From Sepiola atlantica (Eukaryota > Mollusca > Cephalopoda > Sepiida > Sepiolidae): 64,000 bases of DNA. Position 1 is the first letter of the stretch; every line of letters begins with the position of its first letter. The notes below the pieces were generated by a model. It searched no databases. It was not told where the DNA came from and worked only from the letters and a program-made list of their open reading frames with translations. Location of the stretch: positions 25,889,913 through 25,953,912 of the forward strand of contig OY744525.1 in assembly GCA_963556195.1 (NCBI GenBank). The letters are read 5' to 3'. This document shows positions 41,570 to 55,290 of this stretch, in pieces. The position numbers and the translations under genes are program-made.

Positions 41570-42160
41570 GCTGGAGATAGGTACATATACAGTATGTGTG
41601 CCCTTGCAGAGATAGGTAAGTATATAGTATGCACACCACGGCGGCAATAGGTACTAATATAGTATGCGCACCGGGCCGGCGATAGGTATATATATAGTAT
41701 GTGCACTGGGGTGACAATAGGTACGTATATAGTAGTGCATAGCGGTGGCGATAAGTACGTATTTAGCATTCACACCAGGGTGGCGATAGGTATGTATTTA
41801 GCATTCGCACCGGGTCGGCAATATGTACCTATTTAGTATTTGCACTGGGGCAGTGATAGGTACATATGTAGTATGCACACCGGGTCGGCAATAGGTACGT
41901 ATATAGCATGTGCACATGGGCGGCAATAAGTATGTATATAGCATGCACACCGAGGCAGCGAAAGGTACGTATTTAGCATTCGCACCGGGGCGGCGATCGG
42001 TACTTATATAGTATCTGCACCGGGGTTGCGATAGGTATGTATATATTATGTGCACTGGGGCAGCGATAGGTATGTATATAGTATGCGCACCGGGGTGGTG
42101 ATAGATTCGTATATAGTATGAACACCGGGGCAGAGATAAGTACCTATATAGAAGGCGCAG
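41570..42160 (+). repeat. Composite block A, part 3: 35-bp minisatellite
   Basis: About 17 units. Core GGTACGTATATAGTATGCGC and ACCGGGGCGGCGATA with many variants (GTA/GCA, TTAGCATTCG). The same unit forms 56580-57277. Confidence 0.9.
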
Positions 42161-42379
42161 ACAGAGGTGGTACTTTTTATATAAATATGTCATACTATTA
42201 GCCTGGGAAACGTAGGATGAAATGGTGGGGAAGAAGCAGCTTTCGCAAAAGACAAAATGAGTAAGTAGCAGTGAAATGGGGCGACCAGGGAAGAGAAAAG
42301 TAGAAAGATAATAAGACGGCTATAGAGAGAGCGAGAGAAATAGAAGTTTCAATATAAAGATGTTACACACACGATTTTT
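42161..42379 (+). repeat. Composite block A, part 4: unique tail shared with 57278
   Basis: CTATATAGAAGGCGCAGA, ATATGTCATACTATT, GGTGGGGAAGAAGCAGCTTT, GCGACCAGGGAAGAGAAAAG and ATAGAAGTTT are found in the same order at 57287-57495. The two are clearly homologous, about 85-90% by eye. Confidence 0.9.
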
Positions 42380-45300
42380 CTTGTTGGGTTACCACTTTTT
42401 ATGGTTGGGTCACTACGTTTATTTGTCGCGTCACCACTTTTTATTGCTTAGTCACCACCTTTATTGTTGGGTAACCACTTTTTATGTTTGGGTCACTACG
42501 TTTTATTGTTAAGTAACTACGTTTTATTGTTGGGTCACCACTTTTTTGGTTGGGTCACTACGTTTTATTGTTGGGTCACCACTTCTTATTGCTGGGTAAC
42601 CACTTTTATTGTTAGTCACCACTTTTTATGGTTGGGTCACTACGTTTTATGGTTAAGTCACTACGTTTTATTGTTAGGTCACCATTTTTTTGGTTGGGTC
42701 ACTACGTTTTATTGCTGGGTCACTACGTTTTATGGTAAGGTAACTACCTTTTATTGTTAGGTCACCACTTTTTATGGCTGGGTCACTACGTTTTATGTTT
42801 GGGTCACTACGTTTTATGGTTAAGTAACTACGTTTTATTGCTCGGTCACCACTTTTTATTGTTGGGTCACTACGTTTTATAGTTAATTCACTACGTTTTA
42901 TTTGTTGGGTCACGCCTATTTATTTGTTGAGTCACCACTTTTATTGTGGGGTCACTACTTTTTATTGTTGGGTCACTACTTTTTTGGTTGGGTCACTACG
43001 TTTTATTGCTGGGTCACCACTTTTTATTGCTGGGTCACTACGTTTTATTGTTGGGTCACCACTTTTTATGGTTGGGTCACTACGTTTTATGGTTGGGTCA
43101 CTACTTTTTATTGTTGGGTCACTACGTTTTATGGTTAGGTCACTACGTTTTATTGTTGAGTCAGCACTTTTTATTACTGGGTCACCACTTCTTATTACTG
43201 GGTCACCACTTTTATGCTTGGTCTACTACGTTTTATTGCTGGGTCACTACGTTTTATTGTTGGGTCACCACGTTTTATTGTTGGGTCACAACTTAATTGT
43301 AGGGTCACCACTTTTTATTGTTTGGTCACAACATTTATTGTTGGGTCCCCACTTTTTATGGTTTGGTCACTACGTTTTATGGTTGGGTCACTACGTTTTA
43401 TTGTTGGGTCACTACTTTTTTTGGTTGGGTCACTACGTTTTATGGTAAGGTCACTACGTTTTATTGTTATATCACTACTTTTTATGGCTGGGTCCCTACC
43501 TTTTATGGTTGGGTCACTACGTTCTATGGTTAAGTACATACGTTTTATTGTTGGGTCACCACTTTTATTGTTGTGTCACCACTTTTTTGGTTGGGTCACT
43601 ACGTTTTATTGCTGGGTCACCACTTTTCATTGCTAGGTCACTACGTTTTATTGTTAGGTCACCACTTTTTATGGTTGTGTCATTACGTTTTATTGTTGGG
43701 TCACTACGATTTATGGTTAAGTAACTACGTTTTATTGCTGTGTCACCACTTTTTATTGTTGGGTCACTACGTTTTATGGTTGAGTCACTACGTTTTATTG
43801 TTGGGTCACCACTTTTTATTGTTGGGTCACCACTTTTTATTGTTGGGTCACTACGTTTTATTGCTGGGTCACCACTTTTTATTGCTGGGTCACTACGTTT
43901 TATTGTTGGGTCACCATTTTTTATGGTTAGTCACTACGTTTTATGGTTGGGTCACTACGTTTTATTGTTGGGTCACTACGATTTATGGTTAGGTCACTAC
44001 GTTTTATTGTTGGGTCATTACGTTTTATTGTTAGGTCACCACGTTTTATTGTTGGGTCACAACTTTGATTGTAGGTCACCACTTTTTATTGTTGGGTTAC
44101 TACGTTTTATTGCTGGGTCACCACTTTTCATTGCTAGGTCACAACGTTTTCCTGTTAGGTCACCACTTTTTATGGTTGTGTCACTACGTTTTATTGTTGG
44201 GTCACTACGATTTATGGTTAAGTAACTACGTTTTATTGCTGGGTCACCACTTTTTATTGTTGGGTCAATACGTTTTATGGTTGGGTCACTACGTTTTATG
44301 GTTGGGTCACTACGTTTTATGGTTAAGTCACTACGTTTTATTGCTGGGTCACAACTTTTATTGTTGGGTCACCACGTTTTATTGTTGGGTAACCACGTTT
44401 TATTGTTGGGTAACCACGTTTTAATGTAGGGTCACCACTTTTTATTGTTGGGTCACTACGTTGAAATGTTGGGTCACCACGGTTTATTGCTGGATCATTA
44501 AGTTTTATTGTAGGTTCACCACTTTTTTTGGTTGGGTCACTATGTTTTATGGTTGGGTAACCACTTTTTATGGATGGGTCACTACGTTTTATTGTTAGGT
44601 CACTTCGTTGTATGGTCAGGTAACTACGTTTTATTGTTGGGTCACCACTTTTTATCGTTGGGTCACTACGTTTTATGGTTGGGTCACTACGTTTTATTGT
44701 TGGGTCACTACGATTTATGGTAAAGTCACTACGTTTTATTGTTGGGTCAGCACTTTTTATTGCTGGGTCACCACTTCTTATTGCTGGGTCACCACTTTTA
44801 TGCTTGGTCACTACGTTTTATTGCTGGGTCACTACGTTTTATTGTTGGGTCACAACTTTGATTGTAGGGTCACAACTTTTTATTGTTGGGTCACTATGTT
44901 TTATGGTTGGGTCGCCACTATTTATGGATGGGTCACTACGTTTTATTGTTGGGTCACTACGTTTGATGGTTAGGTCACTACGTTTTAGTGTTGGGTCACC
45001 ACTTTTTATTGTTGGGTCACTATGTTTTATGGTTGGGTCGCCACTTTTTATGGATGGGTCACTACGTTTTATTGTTGGGTCACTACTTTTTATGGTTGAA
45101 TCACTACGTTTTATGGTTTGGGTCACTACGTTTCAGGTGAGGTCACTACGTTTTATTGCTGGGTCACCACTTTTCATTGTTGGGTCACTACGATTTATGG
45201 TTAGGTCACCACTTTTTATGGTTGGGTCACTACGTTTTATTGTTGGGTCACTACGTTTTATTGTTGGGTCACCACGTTTTATTGTTGGGTCACCACTTTT

Positions 45301-48300
45301 TATGGTTGGGTCACTACGTTTTATGGTTTGGGTCACTACGATTTATGGTTAGGTCACTACGATTTATGGTTAGGTCACCACTTTTTATGGTTGGGTCACT
45401 ACGTTTTATTGTTGGGTCACCACGTTTTATTGTTGGGTCACCACTTCTAATTGTTGGGTCACTACGTTTTATGGTTTGGGTCACTACGATTTATGGTTAG
45501 GTCACTACGATTTATGGTTAGGTCACTACGTTTTATTGTTGGGTCACCACTTTTTATGGTTGGGTCACTACGTTTTATGGTTAAGTCACTACGTTTTATT
45601 GCTGGGTCACGACTTTTTATTGTTGTGTCACCACTTTTATTGTTGGTTAACCACTTATTTAGTTGGGTCACTACGTTTTATTGCTGGGTCACTACTTTTT
45701 ATTGCTGGGTCACTACGTTTTATTGTTGGGTAACCACTTTTTATTGCTGGGTCACCACTTTTTATTGCTGGGTCACCACTTTTTATGGTTGGGTCACTAC
45801 GTTTTATGGTTAAGTCACTACGTTTTATTGTTAGGTCACCATTTTTTTTGGTTGGGTCACTACGTTTTATTGCTGGGTCACTACGTTTTATGGTAAGGTA
45901 ACTACGTTTTATTGTTAGGTCACCACTTTTTATGGCTGGGTCACTACGTTTTATGTTTGGGTCACTACGTTTTATGGTTAAGTAACTACGTTTTATTGCT
46001 GGGTCACCACTTTTTATTGTTGGGTCACTACGTTTTATAGTTAAGTCACTACGTTTTATTTGTTAGGTCACGCCTATTTATTTGTTGAGTCACCACTTTT
46101 ATTGTGGGGTCACCACTTTTTTGGTTGGGTCACTACTTTTTATTGCTGGGTTACCACTTTTTATTGCTGGGTCACTACGTTTTATTGTTGGGTCACCACT
46201 TTTTATGGTTGAGTCACTACGTTTTATGGTTGGGTCACTACTTTTTATTGTTGGGTCACTACAATTTATGGTTAGGTCACAACGTTTTATTGTTGGGTCA
46301 GCACTTTTTATTACTGGGTCACCACTACTTATTGCTGGGTCACCACTTTTATGCTTGTCTACTACGTTTTATTGCTGGGTCACTACGTTTTATTGTTGGG
46401 TCACCACGTTTTATTGTTGGGTCACAACTTTATTGTAGGGTCACCACTTTTTATTGTTTGGTCACAACTTTTATTGTTGGGTCACCACTTTTTATATTTT
46501 GGTCACTACGTTTTATGGTTGGGTCACTACGTTTTATTGTTGGGTCACTACTTTTTTGGTTGGGTCACTACGTTTTATGGTAAAGTCACTACGTTTTATT
46601 GTTAAGTCACCACTTTTTATGGCTAGGTCACAACGTTCTATGGTTAAGTACATACGTTTTATTGTTGGGTCACCACTTTTATTGTTGTGTTACCACTTTT
46701 TTGGTTGGGTCACTACGTTTTATTGCTGGGTCACTACGTTTTATTGTTGGGTCACCACGTTTTATTGTTGGGTCACAACTTTGATTGTAGGGTCACCACT
46801 TTTTATTGTTAGGTCACTATGTTTTATGGTTAGGTCGCCACTTTTTATAGATGGGTCACTACGTTTTATTGTTGGGTCACTACGTTTGATGGTTAGGTCA
46901 CTACGTTTTAGTGTTGGGTCACCACTTTTTATTGTTGGGTCACCATGTTTCATGGTTGGGTCGCCACTTTTTATGGTTGAGTTACTACGTTTTATGGTTT
47001 GGGTCACTACGTTTTAGGTAAGGTCACTACGTTTTATTGCTGGGTCACCACTTTTCATTGTTGGGTCACTACGATTTATGGTTAGGTCACCACGTTTTAT
47101 TGTTGGGTCACCACTTTTTATAGTTGGGTCACTACGTTTTATGGTTTGGGTCACTACGATTTATGGTTAGGTCACTACGTTTTATTGTTGGGTCACCACT
47201 TTTTATGGTTGGGTCACTACGTTTTATGGTTAAGTCACTACGTTTTATTGCTGGGTCACCACTTTTTATTGCTGGGTCACTACGTTTTATTGTTGGGTCA
47301 CTACTTTGTATGGTTGGGTCACCACGTTTTATTGTTGGGTCACTACGTTTTATGGTTAGGTCACTACGTTTTATTGTTGGGTCACCACTTTTTATGGTTG
47401 GTCACTACGTTTTATGGTTAAGTCACTACGTTTTATGGTTGGGTCAACACTTTTTATTGCTGGGTCACCACTTTTATTGTTGGGTCACCACTTTTTATGG
47501 TTGGGTCACCCCTTTTTTTGGTTGGGTCACCCCTTTTTTTGGTTGGGTCACTACGTTTTATGGTCTGGTCACTACGTTTTAGTGTTAGGTCACCACTTTT
47601 TATGTTAGGTCACCACTTTTTTTATTGGGTCACTACGTTTTATGGTTAAGTAACTACGTTTTATTGCTGGGTCACCACGTTTTATTGTTGTGTCACCAGT
47701 TTTTTGGTTGGGTCACTACGTTTTATTGCTGGGTCACCACTTTTCATTGCTGGGTCACTACGTTTTATTGTTAGGTCACCACTTTTTATGGTTGGTTACT
47801 ACGTTTTATTGTTGAGTCACTACGATTTATGGTTAAGTGACTACGTTTTATGGCTGGGTCACCACTTTTTATTGTTGGGTCACTACGTTTTATGTTTGGG
47901 TCACTACGTTTTATGGTTAGGTCACTACGTTTTATTGTTGGGTCACCACGTTTTATTGTTGGGTCAACTTTATTGTAGGGTCACCACTTTTTATTGTTTG
48001 GTCACAACTTTTATTGTTGGGTCACCACTTTTTATAGTTTGGTCACTACGTTTTATGGTTGGGTCACTACGTTTTATTGTTGGGTCACTACTTTTTTTGG
48101 TTGGGTCACTACGTTTTATGGTAAGGTCACTACGTTTTATTGTTAAGTCACCACTTTTTATGGCTGGGTCACTACGATCTATGGTTAAGTACATAGTTTT
48201 ATTGTTGGGTCACCACTTTTATTGTTGTGTCACTACGTTTTATTGTTGGACAACGTTTTATTGTTGGGTCACCACGTTTTATTGTTGGGTCACAACTTTG

Positions 48301-51300
48301 ATTGTAGGGTCACCACTTTTTATTGTTAGGTCACTATGTTTTATGGTTGGGTCGCCACTTTTTATAGATGGGTCACTACGTTTTATTGTTGGGTCACTAC
48401 GTTTGATGGTTGGGTCACTACGTTTTAGTGTTGGGTCACCACTTTTTATTGTTGGGTCACTATGTTTTATGGTTGGGTCGCCACTTTTTATGGTTGAGTC
48501 ACTACGTTTTATGGTTTGGGTCACTACGTTTTAGGTAAGGTCACTACGTTTTATTGCTGGGTCACCACTTTTACTTTGTTGGGTCACTACGATTTATGGT
48601 TAGGTCACCACTTTTTATGGTTGGGTCACTACGTTTTATTGTTGGGTCACCACGTTTTATTGTTGGGTCACCACTTTTTATGGTTTGGGTCACTACAATT
48701 TATGGTTAGGTCACTACGTTTTATTGTTGGGTCACCACTTTTTATTGTTGGGTCACTACGTTTTATGGTTAAGTCACTACGTTTTATTGCTGGGTCACCA
48801 CTTTTTATTGCTGGGTCACTACGTTTTATTGTTGGGTCACCACTTTTTATGGTTGGGTCACCACGTTTTATTGTTGGTCACTACGTTTTATGGTTAAGTC
48901 ACTACGTTTTATGGTTGGGTCAACACTTTTTATTGCTGGGTCACCACTTACTTTTGTTGTTGGGTCACCACTTTTTATTGTTGGGTCACTACTTTTTATT
49001 GCTGGGTCACCACTTACTTTTATTGTTGGGTCACTACTTTTTATGGTTGGGTCACTACGTTTTATGGTTGGGTCACAACTTTTTTTGGTTGGGTCACCCC
49101 TTTTATGGTCAGGTCACTACGTTTTAGTGTTAGGTCACCACTTTTTATGTTAGGTCACCACTTTTTTTTATTGGGTCACTACGTTTTATGGTTAAGTAAC
49201 TACGTTTTATTGCTGGGTCACCACGTTTTATTGTTGTGTCACCAGTTTTTTGGTTGGGTCACTACGTTTTATTGTTAGGTCACCATTTTTTTTTGTTGGG
49301 TCACTACGTTTTATTGCTGGGTCACTACGTTTTATGGTTTAGTAACTACGTTTTATGTTAGGTCACCACTTTTTTATTGCTGGGTGAGTACGTTTTATTG
49401 TTGGGTAACCACTTTTTATGGTGTGGTCACTACGTTTTATGGTTGGGTCACTACGTTTTATTGTTGGGTCACTACGTTTTAATGTTGGGTCACTACGTTT
49501 TGAGGTTGGGTCACCACTTTTTATGGTTGGTAACTATGTTTTATGGTTGGGTCACCACTTTTTATGGATGGGTCACTACGTTTTATTGTTGGGTCACTAC
49601 GTTTGATGGTTATGGCACTACGTTTTATTGTGGGGTCACCAAGTTTTATTGTTAGGTCACCACGTTTGATGGTTTGTCACCACTTTTTATGGTTGAGTCA
49701 CTACGTTTTATGGTTTGGGTCACTACGTTTTATGGTAAGGTCACTACGTTTTATTGTTGGGTCACCACTTTTTATGGTTGGGTCACTACGTTTTATAACT
49801 GGGTCACTACGTTTTATTGTTGGGTCACAACTTTATTGTAGGGTCACCACTTTTTATTGTTGGGTCACTACGTTTTAATGTTGGGTCACCACGTTTTATT
49901 GCTGGGTCACTACGTTTTATTGTTATGTCACCAGTTTTTATGGTTGGGTCACTACGTTTTATTGTTGGGTCACTACGATTTATGGTTAGGTCACTACGTT
50001 TTATTGTTGGGTCACCACTTTTTATGGTTGGGTCACTAGGTTTTATGGTTTGGGTCACTACGTTTTATCGTAAGGTCACTACGTTTTATTGTTAGGTCAC
50101 CACTTTTTATGGCTGGGTCACTACGTTTTATGGTTAAGTCACTACGTTTTATTGCTGGGTCACCACTTTTTATTGTTGGGTCACCACTTTTATTGTTGGT
50201 TAACCACTTTTTTAGTTGGGTCACTACGTTTAATTGCTGGGTCACCACTTTTTATTGCTGGGTCACAACGTTTTATTGTTGGGTCACCACTTTTTATGGT
50301 TGGGTCACCACGTTTTATTGTTGGGTCACTACGTTTTATGGTTAGGTCACTACGTTTTATTGTTGGGTCACCACTTTTTATGGTTGGGTCACTACGTTTT
50401 ATGGTTGGGTCACCACTTTTTATTGCTGGGTCACCACTTTTATTGTTGGGTCACCACTTTTTATGGTTGGGTCACAACTTTTTTTGGTTGGGTCACTACG
50501 TTTTATGGTAAGGTCACTACGTTTTAGTGTTAGGTCACCGCTTTTTATGTTAGGTCACCACTTTTTTTTTATTGGGTCACTACGTTTTATGGTTTAGTAA
50601 CTACGTTTTATTGCTGGGTCACCATTTTTTATTGTTGGGTCATCACTTTTATATTTGTGTCACCACTTTTTTGGTTGGGTCACTACGTTGTATTGCTGGG
50701 TCACCACTTTTCATTGCTGTGTCACCAATTTTTATGGTTGGGTCACTACGTTTTATTGTTGGGTCACTACGATTTATGGTTAAGTGACTACGTTTTATTG
50801 CTGGGTCACCACTTTTTATTGTTGGGTCACTACGTTTTATGTTTGGGTCACTACGTTTTATGGTTAAGTCACTACGTTTTATTGCTGGGTCACCACTTTT
50901 ATTGTTGGGTCATCACTTTTTATTGTTGGGTCACCACTTTTTGGTTGGGTCACCACGTTTTATTGCTGGATCACCACTTTTTATTGCTGGGTCACCACGT
51001 TTTATTGCTTGGTCACCACTTTTTATAGTTGGGTCAGTACGTTTTATTGTTAGGTCACCATTTTTTTTGGTTGGGTCACTACGTTTTATTGCTGGGTCAC
51101 TACGTTTTATGGTAGGGAAACTACGTTTTATGTTTAGGTCACCACTTTTTATGGCTGGGTCACTACGTTTTATGGTTGGGTCACTACGTTTTATGGTTAA
51201 GTCACTACGTTTTATGGTTGGTCAACACTTTTTATTGCTAGGTCACCACTTTTATTGTTGGGTCACCACTTTTTATGGTTCGGTCACTACGTTTTATGGT

Positions 51301-54300
51301 TGGGTCACCCCTTTTTTGGTTGGGTCACCCCTTTTTTTTGGTTGGGTCACTACGTTTTATGGTCAGGTCACTACGTTTTAGTGTTACGTCACCACTTTTT
51401 ATGTTAGGTCACCACTTTTTTTTATTGGGTCACTACGTTTTATGGTTAGATAACTACGTTTTATTGCTGGGTCACCACGTTTTATTGTTCTGTCACCAGT
51501 TTTTTGGTTGGGTCACTACGTTTTATTGCTGGGTCACCACTTTTATTGTTGGGTCACCACGTTTTATTGCTGGGTCACCACGTTTTATTGTTTGGTCACC
51601 ACTTTTTATGGTTGGGTCATTACGTTTTATTGTTAGGTCACCATTTTTTTTTTGTTGGGTCACTACGTTTTATTGCTGGGTCACTACGTTTTATGGTTAA
51701 GTAACTACGTTTTATGTTTAGGTCACCACTTTTTTTTTTTTTTTGGTTAGGTCACTACGTTTTATGGTAAGGTCACTACGTTTTAGTGTTAGGTCACCGC
51801 TTTTTATGTTAGGTCACCACTTTTTTTTTATTGGGTCACTACGTTTTATGGTTTAGTAACTACGTTTTATTGCTGGGTCACCATGTTTTATTGTTGGGTC
51901 ATCACTTTTATATTTGTGTCACCACTTTTTTGGTTGGGTCACTACGTTTTATTGCTGGGTCACCACTTTTCATTGCTGTGTCACCACTTTTTATGGTTGG
52001 GTCACTACGTTTTATTGTTGGGTCACTACGATTTATGGTTAAGTGACTACGTTTTATTGCTGGGTCACCACTTTTTATTGTTGGGTCACTACGTTTTATG
52101 TTTGGGTCACTACGTTTTATGGTTAAGTCACTACGTTTTATTGCTGGGTCACCACTTTTATTGTTGGTCATCACTTTTTATTGCTGGGTCACCACGTTTT
52201 ATTGCTTGGTCACCACTTTTTATAGTTGGGTCAGTACGTTTTATTGTTAGGTCACCATTTTTTTTGGTTGGGTCACTACGTTTTATTGCTGGGTCACTAC
52301 GTTTTATGGTAGGGAAACTACGTTTTATGTTTAGGTCACCACTTTTTATGGCTGGGTCACTACGTTTTATGGTTGGGTCACTACGTTTTATGGTTAAGTC
52401 ACTACGTTTTATGGTTGGTCAACACTTTTTATTGCTAGGTCACCACTTTTATTGTTGGGTCACCACTTTTTATGGTTCGGTCACTACGTTTTATGGTTGG
52501 GTCACCCCTTTTTTTGGTTGGGTCACCCCTTTTTTTTGGTTGGGTCACTACGTTTTATGGTCAGGTCACTACGTTTTAGTGTTACGTCACCACTTTTTAT
52601 GTTAGGTCACCACTTTTTTTTATTGGGTCACTACGTTTTATGGTTAGATAACTACGTTTTATTGCTGGGTCACCACGTTTTATTGTTCTGTCACCAGTTT
52701 TTTGGTTGGGTCACTACGTTTTATTGCTGGGTCACCACTTTTATTGTTGGGTCACCACGTTTTATTGCTGGGTCACCACGTTTTATTGTTGGGTCACCAC
52801 TTTTTATGGTTGGGTCATTACGTTTTATTGTTAGGTCACCATTTTTTTTTTGTTGGGTCACTACGTTTTATTGCTGGGTCACTACGTTTTATGGTTAAGT
52901 AACTACGTTTTATGTTTAGGTCACCACTTTTTTTTTTTTTTTGGTTAGGTCACTACGTTTTATGGTAAGGTCACTACGTTTTAGTGTTAGGTCACCGCTT
53001 TTTATGTTAGGTCACCACTTTTTTTTTATTGGGTCACTACGTTTTATGGTTTAGTAACTACGTTTTATTGCTGGGTCACCATGTTTTATTGTTGGGTCAT
53101 CACTTTTATATTTGTGTCACCACTTTTTTGGTTAGGTCACTACGTTTTATTGCTGGGTCACCACTTTTCATTGCTGTGTCACCACTTTTTATGGTTGGGT
53201 CACTACGTTTTATTGTTGGGTCACTACGATTTATGGTTAAGTGACTACGTTTTATTGCTGGGTCACCACTTTTTATTGTTGGGTCACTACGTTTTATGGT
53301 TAAGTCACTACGTTTTATTGCTGGGTCACCACTTTTATTGTTGGTCATCACTTTTTATTGTTGGGTCACCACTTTTTTGGTTGGGTCACCACGTTTTATT
53401 GCTGGGTCACCACTTTTTATTGCTGGGTCACCACGTTTTATTGCTGGGTCACCACTTTTTATGGTTGGGTCAGTACGTTTTATTGTTAGGTCACCATTTT
53501 TTTTGGTTGGGTCACTACGTTTTATTGCTGGGTCACTACGTTTTATGGTAGGGAAACTACGTTTTATGTTTAGGTCACTACGTTTTATGGTTAAGTAACT
53601 ACGTTTTATTGCTGGGTCACCACTTTTTATTGCTGGGTCACCACGTTTTATTGCTGGGTCACCACTTTTTATGGTTGGGTCAGTACGTTTTATTGTTAGG
53701 TCACAATTTTTTTTGGTTGGGTCACTACGTTTTATTGCTGGGTCACTACGTTTTATGGTAGGGAAACTATGTTTTATGTTTAGGTCACCACTATTTATGG
53801 CTGGGTCACTACGTTTTATGGTTGGGTCACTACGTTTTATGGTGAAGTAACTACGTTTTATTGCTGGGTCACTACGTTTTATTGTTGGGTCACTACGTTT
53901 TATTGTTGGGTCACAACTTTATTGTAGGGTCACCACTTTTTATTGTTGGGTCACTACGTTTTATTGCTGGGTCACTACGTTTTATTGCTGGGTCACCACT
54001 TTTTATTTGTTGAGTCACCACTTTTCATTGTTGGGTCACTACGTTTTATTGTTGGGTCACCACTTTTTATGGTTGGGTCACTACGTTTTATGGTTGGGTC
54101 ACTACGTTTTATTGGTCACTACGTTTTATTGTTGGGTCACTACGTTTTAATGGTGGGTCACTACGTTTTATTGTTGGGTTACCACGTTTCATTGTTGGGT
54201 CACAACTTGGATTGTAGGGTCATTAATTTATTGTTAGGTCACTACGTTTTAATGTTGGGTCACCAAGTTTTATTGTTGGGTCACCACGTTTTATGGTTGG

Positions 54301-54940
54301 TCACCACTTTTTATGGTTGAGTCACTACGTTTTATTGTTGGGTCACTACGTTTTATGGTAAGGTCACTACGTTTTATTGTTAGGTCACTACTTTTTATGG
54401 CTGGGTCACTACCTTTTATGGTTAAGTCACTACGTTTTATTGTTGGGTCACCACTTTTTATGGTTGGGTCACTACGTTTTATGACTGGGTCACTACGTTT
54501 TATTGTTGGGTCACTAAGTTTTATTGTTGGTCACCACGTTTTATTGTTGGGTCACAACTTTATTGTAGGGTCACAACTTTATTGTAGGGTCACCACTTTT
54601 TATTGTTGGGTCACTACGTTTTAATGTTGGGTCACCACGTTTTATTGCTGGGTCACTACGTTTTATTGTTATGTCACCACTTTTTATGGTTGGGTCACTA
54701 CGTTTTATTGTTGGGTCACTACGATTTATGGTTAGGTCACTACGTTTTATTGTTGGGTCACCACTTTTTATTGTTGGGTCACCACTTTTTATGGTTTAAT
54801 TACTACGTTTTATTGTTGGGTCACCACTTTTTATTGTTGGGTCACCATTTTTTATGGTATGGTCACTACGTTTTATAGTTAAGTCACTACGTTTATGTTG
54901 GCTTACCACTTTTTTGGTTGGGTCACTACGTTTTATTGTT
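42380..54940. repeat. 12.6-kb satellite array of a 21-bp unit
   Basis: About 600 head-to-tail units with core GGTCACTACGTTTTATTG. The main variable positions are T/C in CAC(T/C)AC, G/T in AC(G/T)TTTT, TATT/TATG, and GTT/GCT/TTA/TAA between units. Because 21 is divisible by 3, all frames tend to stay open, giving open frames to 276 codons that encode VGSLRFI-, GHYVLLL- or VTTFYCW-type heptads (IKRSDPT on the minus strand). Frames switch whenever a 20- or 22-bp unit occurs. Higher-order duplication is visible: 42913 and 46071 start matching segments 3158 bp apart, and 51723 and 52921 start matching segments 1198 bp apart. Confidence 0.97.
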
Positions 54941-55079
54941 TTCACTTATATTTGTATACATGTTAAATAACGTCTCAATAAGTTAAGTAAGAGATAATTA
55001 TGCTCCACTACTGTTTTTACTAATATTGATATACATATTAAATAACGTCTCAATAAGTAAAGTGTATCTAAAGTATAAC
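54941..55079. repeat. Short direct repeat at the array edge
   Basis: ATACAT(G/A)TTAAATAACGTC and TCAATAAGT(T/A)AAGT occur twice (54956-54987, 55031-55062) between the satellite and block A'. Confidence 0.8.
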
Positions 55080-55290
55080 GGTCCCTAGAAATATTGGTGC
55101 TTCTAAAGTATAATGGTCCCCAGGAATGTCGGTGCTTCTAAAGTATAACGGTCTACAGAAATGTTGGTGCTTCTAAAGTATAAGTCCCTAGAAATATAGG
55201 TGCTTCTAAAGTATGACCGCCCTCCCCCCCCCCAGGAATGTTGGTGCTTCTTAAGTATAACGGTCCCTAGAAATATTGGTGTTTCGGGCC
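55080..55290 (+). repeat. Composite block A', part 1: GGTGCTTCTAAAGTATAACG repeat
   Basis: Five units of about 40-43 bp (GGTCCCTAGAAATATTGGTG with CTTCTAAAGTATAAC). Related in sequence and position to 40729-40990. Confidence 0.85.

Noticed and set aside
42464..54878. Dozens of open frames of 60-276 codons with heptad repeats, resembling a repetitive membrane or structural protein
   Set aside because: They follow automatically from a stop-poor 21-bp tandem unit, exist in several frames on both strands at once, and break at every 20- or 22-bp unit. No promoter, consistent start or splice pattern is seen.
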